NCBI GenBank assembly: GCA_027946555.1
Contig: JAPEVC010000107.1
Coordinates: 57,424-121,423 of the forward strand
DNA from: Gnomoniopsis sp. IMI 355080
Lineage: Eukaryota > Ascomycota > Sordariomycetes > Diaporthales > Gnomoniaceae
Direction: 5' to 3'
Length of the DNA stretch: 64,000 nucleotides
Shown here: piece by piece, positions 1-9,212 of the stretch
How positions within the stretch are numbered: the first letter of the stretch is position 1
How the letters are laid out: each line of letters begins with the position of its first letter
Notes under the pieces: generated by a model
Told to the model about the DNA's origin: nothing
What the model saw: the letters and a program-made list of their open reading frames with translations, nothing else
The model's database searches: none
Position numbers and translations under genes: made by a program

Positions 1-1425
1 GACTCAATCAGGTCAGTCAGCAGCTCGCGCCGGAGGCCCATACCGCCACCTAAAGAGGGCGTGCCTGGTGTGCTCCGCAGCGCAAGATCTAGGGGCTCGA
101 CGCTGCACCTTGTCACAACATCTGACGCGTTGGATAGTAGAGCCGGTATTATAAGTCAGGGCCAGGATGGTTCGAGCGAGATGCGAAACAAAATACGAAA
201 AAAGCAGTCTCAGGGCTTCATATCACACTGGAAGAATCTGACTCATTGGCTCTTCGCCCCTTCCAGGCGACACAAGGGTGCGAATAAGAGGCTGAGCTCT
301 TCGACGCCCGATTTGCGCGATAAAGCACGTGGTGGAACTGGCAAGCTCTCCAAGGAGAACAGTCCAAGGCCGCATACTGGCAGGGCTGCGCCAACCCACC
401 CACCTCCGAGTGGCGCTGTGGCTTCGTTGCCCAACAATCTGGTTGCTAATGGCTTCCCCAGAAAGGCGATTGCTCCTACACAGACGCCTGAAGGCGGTGT
501 CAGCAGCCCTACGGCAGCAAACTTCTCGACCCCAGGTGGCTCATCGGGTGCGCACCGACGTGCACCCACGGGCAGCTCATACAAGCGCCAATCTCTTTCG
601 CCCCCGCCCATTACGCCTCGTTCGACCGTCCGGAGATCCTCTGCTGGACTGCGAGGTCGGAAGTCGACTTCGTCATCCGTGTCTTCAATCCGATCCATGC
701 ATCATGCTCAGCATCACCACAGCCACTCGAAGGCCTCCTCAACCTCATCCACCAATTCGGTGTCTACGAATATGTCCAAGACTCCCATGCAGACCGGTCG
801 GAGTCCCCACCACTCCGTCAAGGTCCTTCCAGCAACTCCGACTTCAGTCACATCTTTCCCTAGCAACATCCGACTTGTGCGGGGCGTGCCATTGACACTC
901 AACGACGAAGGACCCAGTGGCCTTGGTAGCCGAGGCGGTAGTTTAGCAGCCAGTCCCATGATGCCAGCTCCACGCTCACCGAACCCATTTGCCTTTGGCG
1001 AGCGTAACGGCCCATTTTTCGCCAAGCGGAAACGGAACATTTTCAAGGGGCCGTCGTTGGCATTTGCCAACAGCGGGCGCAGCGCCAGCGGTGGCACACC
1101 AAGTCAAAGCCGCAATACGAGTGGTGACCGTCTCGGCCGGCGCAGTGGAGAGATTGCCGCAGTGCAGGAAGAAGACGAAGATGCGCTCGAAATGGAAGAC
1201 GACATGATGGCCGAGGAAGATGAAGACGATGACCGCGACACTGTCAAATTCATGGGGCTCGAGGAAGAGGACGAAGAGATTGAAGAAGTGGAGAACTTCA
1301 CCCCGGTGGTGAATGGGCCGGGCGAGACAGTAGAGGAGGTCATTTTCGAGCCCGCAGAAACGGAGAAAGCTGAGAATGGCCACCCGGGCACATCGAGTCC
1401 AGCAAGGATTGGAGTACCGACTTAA
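1..1425 (+). CDS. Partial (5' missing) disordered basic/acidic protein, C-terminal part
   Basis: The reading frame is open from the first base of the window to the TAA at 1423-1425, so the start lies upstream; about 474 residues are visible. The product is low in hydrophobic residues and rich in Ser, Pro, Arg and Thr. One short segment could fold, around the GFISHWKNLTHWLF stretch near residues 70-83, followed by a basic patch. The last hundred residues hold long Glu/Asp blocks (EEDEDALEMEDD-type). This looks like the regulatory tail of a signalling or nuclear protein, but no catalytic domain is inside the window and I do not recognise the family. Confidence is for coding status, not function. 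Confidence 0.7.
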   Translation, partial: DSIRSVSSSRRRPIPPPKEGVPGVLRSARSRGSTLHLVTTSDALDSRAGIISQGQDGSSEMRNKIRKKQSQGFISHWKNLTHWLFAPSRRHKGANKRLSSSTPDLRDKARGGTGKLSKENSPRPHTGRAAPTHPPPSGAVASLPNNLVANGFPRKAIAPTQTPEGGVSSPTAANFSTPGGSSGAHRRAPTGSSYKRQSLSPPPITPRSTVRRSSAGLRGRKSTSSSVSSIRSMHHAQHHHSHSKASSTSSTNSVSTNMSKTPMQTGRSPHHSVKVLPATPTSVTSFPSNIRLVRGVPLTLNDEGPSGLGSRGGSLAASPMMPAPRSPNPFAFGERNGPFFAKRKRNIFKGPSLAFANSGRSASGGTPSQSRNTSGDRLGRRSGEIAAVQEEDEDALEMEDDMMAEEDEDDDRDTVKFMGLEEEDEEIEEVENFTPVVNGPGETVEEVIFEPAETEKAENGHPGTSSPARIGVPT

Positions 1426-2024
1426 GCACCATGGGTATTGGTCGAAAGTCGTTCTCGCTCCTGTGTGGCACATACATACGAACAACTGCCATGCAGCCCG
1501 CATCATATCAGCACAACCGGCGCTTTGGAGTCACTGAAAGCTGTAATAAACCCTTACACAATTATCGTCTCGCGCCATAGGTTTGCTCTTCCCGGGACGA
1601 CGAAACTCGGTTTCAAGATTCACCCGACGAGTGCATTCTTATGCGATGTCGAGCGCCCGTCTCTTGGCTGTCTCTGTCGAGATGGGTACTATACTATTCT
1701 ACTGCTCAGCGAGTGTTTTTTTTTTCTCCCTCTTGTTTTACTTTTTTTCGACGGGATTTGACTTTCTATGATACCTCTGAATAGCTTCTCTTCATGCATG
1801 TTATAGGAGAAGAAAAATATACTTGCTTTCTATGCTTTCTCTTCACCAAGCGACTATGCTGTACTCTGTGTGTGCTATGCAATTGTAGTTTTTAAGACTT
1901 GGGTATCATATGGAAAAACCTCCTGATTCAAACCTCCGACATGTGTTTCTGCCCATCCGAATCAAAGTTTGACCCAACGTCTTGTGAGGTTGGCTTCGCG
2001 TCCTTTGAGAATATATATACTGCC
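1426..2024. other. Intergenic, convergent 3' regions
   Basis: This lies between the stop of the partial plus-strand gene and the stop of the minus-strand CDC43 gene, so it should hold both 3' UTRs. Pyrimidine runs occur near 1720-1750 and A/T-rich stretches near 1800-1900 could serve polyadenylation. No gene is visible. Confidence 0.6.
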
Positions 2025-3488
2025 TCATGCCATGGCATCCAGCCACTCCGGTCTGCCACCTCCCATACGAGCAGCAGTATCCACCAATCTATCACCGAGC
2101 CTTCTTTTCGGCCCATCTACATCCTTCTCACCTCCCTCCGCACCCTTCAACAACCCCCGTCTCGCCTTCTCAACCTTCTTCACAGCCTCGACACTGACAC
2201 AAAGACTAGCATCCAGCTTCTTGAGCGCGGGATCCCCCATTGTAGCCAAGGCCGCCAATCCCAAGCAGGCATGTCCCACGTCCGGCGGCGACCCGGGGTG
2301 TTTGCCGAATCCGCCGATGATGTGCTGCGTCTTCTCGAGGAGGAACTGGCGTTGCGCTTGGACGGCTGCGGCGTCGGGCGCGTCCGGTAGGTTGAGCACA
2401 GCGAGCGAGCCTAGTGTCCACCACGTATAACATGTGTCTGCGACTTTGTTGCAGCGGCCATTGAAGCCGATGAACTGCGGCATGGTTACCGAGTCTGACA
2501 GGGAGAGCTCTGCAAGGCGGAAATTTGCCGTCGCTGGATCGTCATCGTCTTCATCCTCGTCGCCAGCCTCACTTTCACCAGCGAGGTAGGCAAATTGCCG
2601 ACTCGCAAGCCACCCCACAAAGCCCTTCCGATCCGCGATTCCCTCTTGCACCGCCTTGCTAGCGTTGCCCTCGCCACCACCTCCTTCCAGTGGCCGATCC
2701 AACAACGCCAGCGCCGCCACAGCACAGTACCCGTACCCAGCATGGCTCTCGTGCGCACAGCTCTCCGCAAAGCCACCGTCGTACGTCTGCCCGCGGCGAA
2801 TGTGCGCCATCAACGCCGGCACGTCTATATCCTCCACGTACTCTGGATGCGAGGGGGGCAGATCTCCGCGCAGCATCCACCGTACGGCCGCGGCGAGGTA
2901 GCTGTAGCGCATATCCTTGCCACCCGCGATAACGCTCTCCTTCTCCCCAGCCTGCCTTCCTCCTGGTATTGATGGCGCGTCGTATACAATCTCGCCAAAG
3001 CTCCCGTCCTCGGACCGCTGCAGCCGGCGCAGCCACCGCAGCGTAGCCACGCGATCCACGCCCGCGAACGCGCTGGCCGCACTAGCATCGTCATCTGCGG
3101 AGAGCAGGGCGAGCAGGAGCAGCGCAAAGTATGTACCGCCGATGTGGGCGTTTTCGGTGTCGGATTGTTGGTACTGCGGCGCAAAAACGTGTGTGGGCGA
3201 GCCGGTGAAGCCGCCGAGCGGGTGCTGGCAGGAGAGGACCCAGCGGCGGAGGTTCGCGCGGTCGATGGGTGTGAGGAGGGGTTTCGTCGTTGTGGTTGTT
3301 GTTGTTGTTGTTGTTGTATCTTCGTCTTTGGTGGATGTGAGCAGGTCGATGGAGCAGACGATGAAGAAGCCGAGGGAGAGGCGGGTGCTGTCCATGGAGG
3401 TGTAGTGGTGCGGAAGGAGGGTGCGGATGCAGCGCTGCCAGTAGCGCAGGTGGCGCGCGGTATCTAGGGGTGGGTCGTAGGGGTCCAT
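2025..3488 (-). CDS. cdc43: Geranylgeranyltransferase type I, beta subunit (CDC43-like)
   Basis: This is the catalytic beta chain of protein geranylgeranyltransferase I, which attaches C20 isoprenoid to CaaL proteins such as Rho/Cdc42 GTPases. It is an intronless frame of 487 aa from the ATG at 3488. The frame extends further upstream (ATG at 3668), but that extension is Pro/Arg-rich and unlike the family, whereas the family-typical start region RYWQRC...HHYTSMDSTRLSLGFF follows the chosen start. Prenyltransferase repeats are visible as GGFTGSP, DGSFGEI, DGGFAESCAHESHAGY, GRCNKVADTCYTWW and GGFGKHPGSPPDVGHACLG. The Asp and Cys of DTCY and the His of VGHACLG match the zinc ligands of the family. 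DTCY rather than DGCY favours GGTase-I over farnesyltransferase. A poly-Thr run (about 12) encoded by a GTT/TGT microsatellite near 3295-3330 is an odd insertion. Confidence 0.92.
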   Translation of the reverse strand: MDPYDPPLDTARHLRYWQRCIRTLLPHHYTSMDSTRLSLGFFIVCSIDLLTSTKDEDTTTTTTTTTTTKPLLTPIDRANLRRWVLSCQHPLGGFTGSPTHVFAPQYQQSDTENAHIGGTYFALLLLALLSADDDASAASAFAGVDRVATLRWLRRLQRSEDGSFGEIVYDAPSIPGGRQAGEKESVIAGGKDMRYSYLAAAVRWMLRGDLPPSHPEYVEDIDVPALMAHIRRGQTYDGGFAESCAHESHAGYGYCAVAALALLDRPLEGGGGEGNASKAVQEGIADRKGFVGWLASRQFAYLAGESEAGDEDEDDDDPATANFRLAELSLSDSVTMPQFIGFNGRCNKVADTCYTWWTLGSLAVLNLPDAPDAAAVQAQRQFLLEKTQHIIGGFGKHPGSPPDVGHACLGLAALATMGDPALKKLDASLCVSVEAVKKVEKARRGLLKGAEGGEKDVDGPKRRLGDRLVDTAARMGGGRPEWLDAMA

Positions 3489-3936
3489 GGTGAGGTGTGG
3501 CGGTTGGCAAAAGTGCTGGGAATGAGGTGGTGGTATTCGAGGAATTTGGAGTTGACGTCTCTTGCTGACCCCTGTCGGGGCCGGAGTCTTGATCCTTGCT
3601 CGGCCGCTCCGGTCCGTTCCCGGGGCATTTGAAGATCTCGGCGCCGGGCCGTCACAAGTAGGCTCCACTTGTCTCCATAAACCAGCTGAACTTCTTCGCC
3701 GCCAGCATTTAATAACTGCTACAGGACATTGCCGAACCCTAGTCTTAAGGTAATAACGAGGTAGTTTGGTCGGCGAGACTTATATTGCTGTGCTCTACAG
3801 AGTACTGTACAGCTCTAACACATTCGGGTTGCTGCTGGCTTGATGACTATTTGTCTTGAAGCGCGTAGGGCAGGATATTGAGCTGCTATAGGTACATCTG
3901 ACGTCCCCTACATGTTCAAAATAATCTTTTGTGACT
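3489..3936. other. Intergenic, CDC43 promoter region
   Basis: This 448-bp stretch separates the CDC43 start from the 3' end of the SDR gene; both are on the minus strand. It should contain the CDC43 promoter and 5' UTR. An in-frame upstream extension of CDC43 without similarity to the family covers 3489-3668. Nothing else is seen. Confidence 0.5.
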
Positions 3937-4689
3937 TTACCAGCCCAAGATCTCGCCCTCCTGCGTCAGGAACTTGCCCGACTGCTCCCGTGTGGCCGTG
4001 TCAATCACCTCCAGCATGCCGGCCACACTGGACTCAACCGTCACAGGCGGTCCTTGTGCATAGCCCCACTGGTTCGCCGCAAACTGACCAGCACGTGTCT
4101 GAACCCAACCTGGGTGCAACGCAATGGAAATGAGGCCATCGTCCTTGTGCTCCTGATGCAGCGCTTTGGTCAACCAGTTTTTTGCAGCGCGGCTAGGCCC
4201 GTAGGCTCCGCCGGGTACGGGCTCCATCTCTGCGATGCTGCCAACGGACGACGTGACCATGATGAGCTTGGGCGACGACTTCGATTTTTGCAGCAATGGC
4301 CAAAGTGCCTGGAATACCAGTAGTGGCGCAATGGTGTCGGTCTCGAAGGCGGCGCGCAAGTCCTCGGCGGTGGTTTTACTGGCCGGCGTCATTGCTGGCA
4401 CGCTGCCAGCGTTGTTGATCAGGACGTCGATGTGGTCCACGCCGACTTGATCGACCATCTGGCGGATGACCTCGGGGGCGATGGCTTTCGAAAAGTCCAG
4501 CTCGATGATGTGAAGATTGTCCAGGTCCGTCGGCATTCCTTCTTTAAGAGATGTGGCTGCTTGCTCAGACCGCACAGTCGCAATGATGGTCGTGTTGGGG
4601 CGGGTCAGAAGTTTCCTTACGAGGCCCAATCCTAGACCTCTGTTGGCGCCTGTGACCATATAGACGGTGTCTAATTCCTTGCCTGCCAT
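3937..4689 (-). CDS. Short-chain dehydrogenase/reductase, norsolorinic-acid-ketoreductase-like
   Basis: This is a classical SDR of about 250 aa, starting at the ATG at 4689 (MAGKELDTVYMV); an in-frame ATG at 4788 would add 33 residues ahead of the Rossmann fold and is less likely. TGANRGLG (residues 13-20) binds the nicotinamide cofactor, LINNAG follows near 91-95, and TSSVGS supplies the catalytic Ser. The catalytic Tyr lies in AYGPSRAAKNW (Tyr 163), but the residue four positions on is Arg, not the usual Lys of YxxxK. The overall pattern resembles fungal C-factor/Nor-1-type ketoreductases, many of which act in polyketide pathways. No polyketide synthase is in the window, so the substrate is unknown. 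An EthD-like gene lies about 1 kb upstream on the same strand. Confidence 0.85.
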   Translation of the reverse strand: MAGKELDTVYMVTGANRGLGLGLVRKLLTRPNTTIIATVRSEQAATSLKEGMPTDLDNLHIIELDFSKAIAPEVIRQMVDQVGVDHIDVLINNAGSVPAMTPASKTTAEDLRAAFETDTIAPLLVFQALWPLLQKSKSSPKLIMVTSSVGSIAEMEPVPGGAYGPSRAAKNWLTKALHQEHKDDGLISIALHPGWVQTRAGQFAANQWGYAQGPPVTVESSVAGMLEVIDTATREQSGKFLTQEGEILGW

Positions 4690-5706
4690 GACGACTTGTT
4701 GGGTATTGACTTGGAGATGATCGAATTTGTGGGAGGATATTGCAAGGATGTTGATTGAGGGAGCGAAGAAAGAAAATACAGGGCTCATGCTTACGGGCTA
4801 TTCGCCACCTCGATAGAGTATTGTTAAAGCTTACCAGGCTCATAGGAATTGCATATGAGCATATTAGCGTCTCATAATGGTCTTGAGCCGAGGCAATCAA
4901 AAATAAAGGTGCTTTTCTTCGCTCGACCCGACAGTAACTCGATTTTCTCAAGAACAGCGATAGCCTGCGTGACACGTCTTGTTCTCCCCGTAGACTGCAG
5001 GTTTGGTTCACTCCCACCTGTGTGTTCCAAGTGGCTTCCAGTGCCATTTCCTAGCATCAGATATCTTTGATTCTTTTTGCTTCTGTCTTTCATTGACTGG
5101 GGCTTGGTCGGTAGCTGGTGGGTGTCAACTCAAGCAGGTGCTCAACGTGTGAAGGGCTTATAAAACATATTCATCCTGGATGATTGCCCAGGTAATTGTT
5201 CAAGTAGACGGTGTCTCTAAATTGAGTTTTACTTGTAGCAGCCACATTTTGGTGATTGTAATTCTAGTGATGTTTTTGCTGCGAATCGACTTCTTTTCCT
5301 TGCCCCCCCCCCTCTCACTTCCCTTCTAAACAGCAATCGTGGCCCCATCGTGCTTTTCATTTACCACACATGGGAGTGTTTCCTTTTAGCTTGGCCTACA
5401 GGCTCCGTCGAAACCTTGGCGAGCGTAGGTGTGAGGATGGTACGGTGGGTATGAGAAGATGGTCGGTACTTAGTTCTGACATCGAAAACTGAAAGCTCTT
5501 CGCCCCTATGATTCTCCTGGAGCCGCTTCCTCTGGCCTTCACCAGAATAGCGCACAGGTTTGAGACTTCCTGTTTTTGGCCGAATGTGTCCACGTCAAGT
5601 AAGACGGCCCCATCATGCAATTTGAATAGTTTCGACCCCGGGGGCAGGAAATCTCATCGCACTTTTCCGGGGCCTGAGGTAGCATCATTGTGAAGCCGAC
5701 CAGTCT
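4690..5706. other. Intergenic between SDR and EthD-like genes
   Basis: This 1-kb gap holds the SDR promoter and the EthD-like 3' UTR. A run of ten C residues lies at 5303-5312. I see no conserved coding segment, only short frames of unlikely composition. Confidence 0.5.
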
Positions 5707-6039
5707 TTACAGAATAGTCCACTTGCGCACAATCTCGCCCTTCAGAATCTTCAAATCGAGGTCGGTGAAGTTCGGAACATCTGCAAAGAGCTTTGTCGAC
5801 TCTTCTGATGCTGCAGCCTTCTTGAAATCCTCCACACTGTCCCAATCCATTTTGCACTGTAGAAAGTACGGCTCGTCCTTGTCCGTATGTTCAGTCACCA
5901 TCCAGGACTTTAGACCTCTTGGGCCCCAGATTTCCTGAACGAGAGGCATGTGGACTTTGTAGTAATGATCATAGTCGAATTTGAAGGCAGCATCTGGATT
6001 GCTTGGCCTGGGGTAAGCGACGGTTATGATGGCGGGCAT
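5707..6039 (-). CDS. EthD domain protein
   Basis: A complete 110-aa single-exon frame. The sequence shows the small ferredoxin-like EthD fold pattern: a first strand MPAIITVAYP, the DYDHYYKVHMPLV segment with the family's Tyr/His-rich motif, the central FLQCKMDWDSVEDFKKA helix start, and a C-terminal FTDLDLKIL strand. EthD-like proteins are small dimeric alpha/beta-barrel proteins. Some assist ether or aromatic degradation and many fungal ones sit in or near polyketide pathways as cyclase- or decarboxylase-like proteins. The reaction here cannot be told from sequence. The nearest same-strand neighbour is an SDR, which would suit a shared small-molecule pathway. Confidence 0.85.
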   Translation of the reverse strand: MPAIITVAYPRPSNPDAAFKFDYDHYYKVHMPLVQEIWGPRGLKSWMVTEHTDKDEPYFLQCKMDWDSVEDFKKAAASEESTKLFADVPNFTDLDLKILKGEIVRKWTIL

Positions 6040-8034
6040 GGTACTGGTTGTATTTTGCCGCTAAGGTGTGATGAGGACAGGATTAAGTAGACTTGACAAT
6101 GTCCTATTTGCGCGATATGGAAATTTTCAGGTTGATTTTCTGCCGTACTTGTAGGGTTTGAAAACTTTACAATAACGGGATATGCTTGAAGTGTCACGCA
6201 AGGCGTCAGCTCTTCTTATACCCACTTGAGCATGGAGTAGTGTGCTGGCATGCATAGATGCACGATATATTCATTTCCGGCTCTCGCCTTGACTCAACCA
6301 ACGCGACATTGATACTGGAATGACGTAGTCAATCATTCTCATCTCCGCAATATGAAGACCTTCCGTGGAATCCCGAAATTTCCTTGCAATTGCAGGTGCT
6401 AAACTTGGACCGAATATAAAGCTTGGCGGATCGAGTCAGTGTTTTTGGCGTCATAGTCAACGGTACCTCCCGAGAGTAGAGTTCCGAAAAGGGCCGAAAC
6501 TGTCTCAAGCATAGCCTTCAAAAGTTTAAGTGCAGTAAATAAAATAAAGAAGGCCAGGATGTAAGGTTTTTGTTCTCCTAAGGCACCTAGTGGCTCGGCC
6601 TCTCGAGCTCTTAGATGTAAGAGTTTTAGCGAGAGGCGAACGGTCTCTGTCACGGTACCCTGTCTAACAATAGTGGACTGGCGGCGATCCGTGAAGATAG
6701 TGAGTACCGCGTGCTAAATGAATTGCAATGTCTGACAAAAATTATAGCGGACAACCCATAGTTTTTTCCCAAGGTGATAGTCTTACCATTGCTGGATAAG
6801 CTCTGCACGACTTGGCATTCACGAGACCAATGCAGACTCAAGAAGACACACGGTGGGCGTAAGAGTCGCCTTGTCTATGGTATTTCACCCGTAATCATGT
6901 CTAGAACAACAGACCAGCTCCCAGAGGATCGTCTCCTCCTAACACGACTGGACTCACCGCCGATCAACCGTTGCCTTGAACATTCCTCGGCTGTCCCAAG
7001 CACATGCCCCAGCCAGTATGTATCGATCCAAGTCTGCGGTCCTACAACTGTCTATTGATCTTCATCACATATCATTTGAAGATGAACCTGGCATAGCCTG
7101 CTTGTTCGAATCCAGCCTGCTATTACCAGAATTTGCGAAGCCGCAGCCGACACTGTTTTCCTGTCCACGGGCGGGCGCCGCCTTTTGAATTCATCAGAGA
7201 GGCTGCGGCAAGTAGAATCGCATTACTCAGGATTCATGTCAAGCACTAGAGCGTCACACTTGCGGCATTCATGGATACCGGTTGCGACTTCATGCAGTCA
7301 GAGTGTCGACTGCAGCCGCATTCATACTGGCACAGGCAGCCGCTAGGTCGAGCAGAGCCTGGAGAATTGGGACGCATTATATGAGCACGAACCGAAGTAG
7401 GATGCCTTTGATGTTCAAAGTTGCGGGTTGAAGCTGCTCACATGTCACGTTGACTCTGAGCAGTTTCGCAACGACGGAGGAGGTTGAACGCTGTTGTCGG
7501 TGCTGAGTAATCATGTCGATGATACATGCTAGACCCTTGATCCTTACTGCCGTTGACAGCACCAGCTTCTCGCCAATCACGGGCTGCAGCTGTTCCCCGC
7601 TTGTCCTGATCTATCAAGCAGCGTGCAGATCGCGAGCTCGCCCATGTGAACATCGACGAGACTTTCAGATCATGCATACCAGACCAGAAAACCGACTGAT
7701 CCTGATCCTCTAGATTTGCCGGCAACTGATACATTACATGCGTCGAGTGGAAATCACCAGACACCGGACCGCTCCTCCACACTCGCCGTTGCTGAGTTGT
7801 ACATCTATTCCAACGGGGAGACACCAAATTCAAACGGACCCGCGTCACACGGCGCCCCTAGACGACGCTCCCCCCCTAAAGACGGACGGAACTCACTGCT
7901 TCTTTACTGCCCAAAGGGGCTTATCGATGCCTTGTTCAACCTGACGGAATCTGCAAAACCACCGATAACGCCTCCAAACTACAAGATTTCCTCTCTGCAA
8001 TACTTCTTGCGCTCGTTGCGCTTCGCCGCCCGCC
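6040..8034. other. Long intergenic region upstream of EthD-like and ILM1 genes
   Basis: Two kilobases separate divergent genes. I read both strands for exon-like blocks with plausible splice sites and found none that I can support. Short frames (for example on the minus strand at 6399-6653) have no recognisable motif. Promoters of both flanking genes are presumably here. Confidence 0.45.
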
Positions 8035-8789
8035 ATGGCGCTCATCTCCGCAAAGACCATCATCACTTCGCTGTCGCTTTTCCACGTCATGCTGGGCTAC
8101 TTCTTCCTGACAAACCCGGGCACACTGGCTGACCAAGCCATCGTTTACATGCTCGGTGAAGCTATGGGCATGGTACGCGCTACGGCCTTCTTCCTCGCGA
8201 CTTCTGTTCTAGGGCACACGCACGTTGTAGTACGAAGCTGAGAAAGCTAACGTTTTGATTCTTTTTTTTTTAGCCTTATGAGCGAGGTTTTGCAGCACAA
8301 TCCGGCCCGTTGGCTTTCTTGGCCGTCGTCATCGCCTTTTGGGGTCTCACCGACCTCGTGTCGCTCAGCTTGCCGGAGGAGGTGTGCTTGATCAATCACT
8401 GGGGCACACAAGGTACGTTCTTGCCAACCCCCCTGTCCCCTTCTTCCCCATACATTATTACTTGCTGCTAACTCCCTTGCCCTCTAATAGCGCCGCTTCG
8501 TTTCCTTATCTCACTCCTCCTTCTCGGTTATACCTTCCTCCTCAGCTCGTCCTCGCCATTCTACCGCGACGAAGGCCGAGGATGGATGGCCGCGCCCACC
8601 GTGGGCTATAGCTCCAACTACGCACCTTCCGGCTGGGGCGGCGATGGCTTGAAGAACCGCGTGTTCTTTGTGTTCATATTCGTGGAGATGATCAGTTGGC
8701 TGTGGGTGTGGGTGACACTCAAGGAGGAGACACGGGAGATTCTGCTGAAAAAGGCGAAGAGGAGACCAAGCTTCGGCTACGGGCGGTGA
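8035..8789 (+). CDS. ILM1: ILM1-family membrane protein (increased loss of mitochondrial DNA)
   Basis: Three exons, 8035-8172, 8274-8412 and 8491-8789, join in frame to a 191-aa protein. Both introns have GT...AG ends and the first has a long T tract before its acceptor. The product begins MALISAKTIITSLSLFHVML and carries about four hydrophobic segments: residues 5-28, around FLAVVIAFWGLTDLV, LRFLISLLLLGYTFLL, and near the C terminus RVFFVFIFVEMISWLWVWV. LTDLVSLSLPEE and the hydrophobic pattern match the fungal ILM1 family. Yeast Ilm1 is an ER membrane protein, first found through mitochondrial DNA loss; its biochemical role is unclear. The C-terminal tail KKAKRRPSFGYGR is basic and presumably cytosolic. 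Confidence 0.85.
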
Positions 8790-9212
8790 TGTGGATCGGA
8801 TGCTAATAGACGGCTTACCTTTTTTCGAGCTTTGACTCTCGAGATGGGTGTGCTTCGGACCGTTTGGTAATCGAAGGAGATCCTAGCAATGTTGGAGCTC
8901 GTTTGGAGACGATTTACAACAGCAGACTCGCGAGGTCGAGTTTCTGATATCTTCGAAGCGGAATGGCGTATTGCAAAGATGAACTTGGGACAGGCTGGAT
9001 CGGAAAGGACTGCATCTGGAGGCGTTCTTTTTTCGTCCCGAGTAGGACTGGGTCGTCTTGGGCTTTGGATTGCATTGGTATGGCGTGTAATATAATGACA
9101 GCAAGATGGGTGATTTCCCTTTCGGTCTTCTCTTAGGAGGATATACCCTTGGAAATGTATAAGGCATATTGTGCCAACCAGATTCGTCCTCAACATCCGC
9201 AAGCACATAAGA
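8790..9212. other. Intergenic, convergent 3' ends
   Basis: ILM1 and the NAA25 gene end toward each other here. The stretch should contain their 3' UTRs; no gene is visible. Confidence 0.55.

Noticed and set aside
6399..6653. Minus-strand frame of 84 codons with a hydrophobic stretch
   Set aside because: It begins with a non-ATG codon, has no recognisable motif, and no splice partner could be found.
7095..7115. B-box-like GTTCGAATCC suggesting a tRNA
   Set aside because: No A box at the right distance and no cloverleaf pairing around it.
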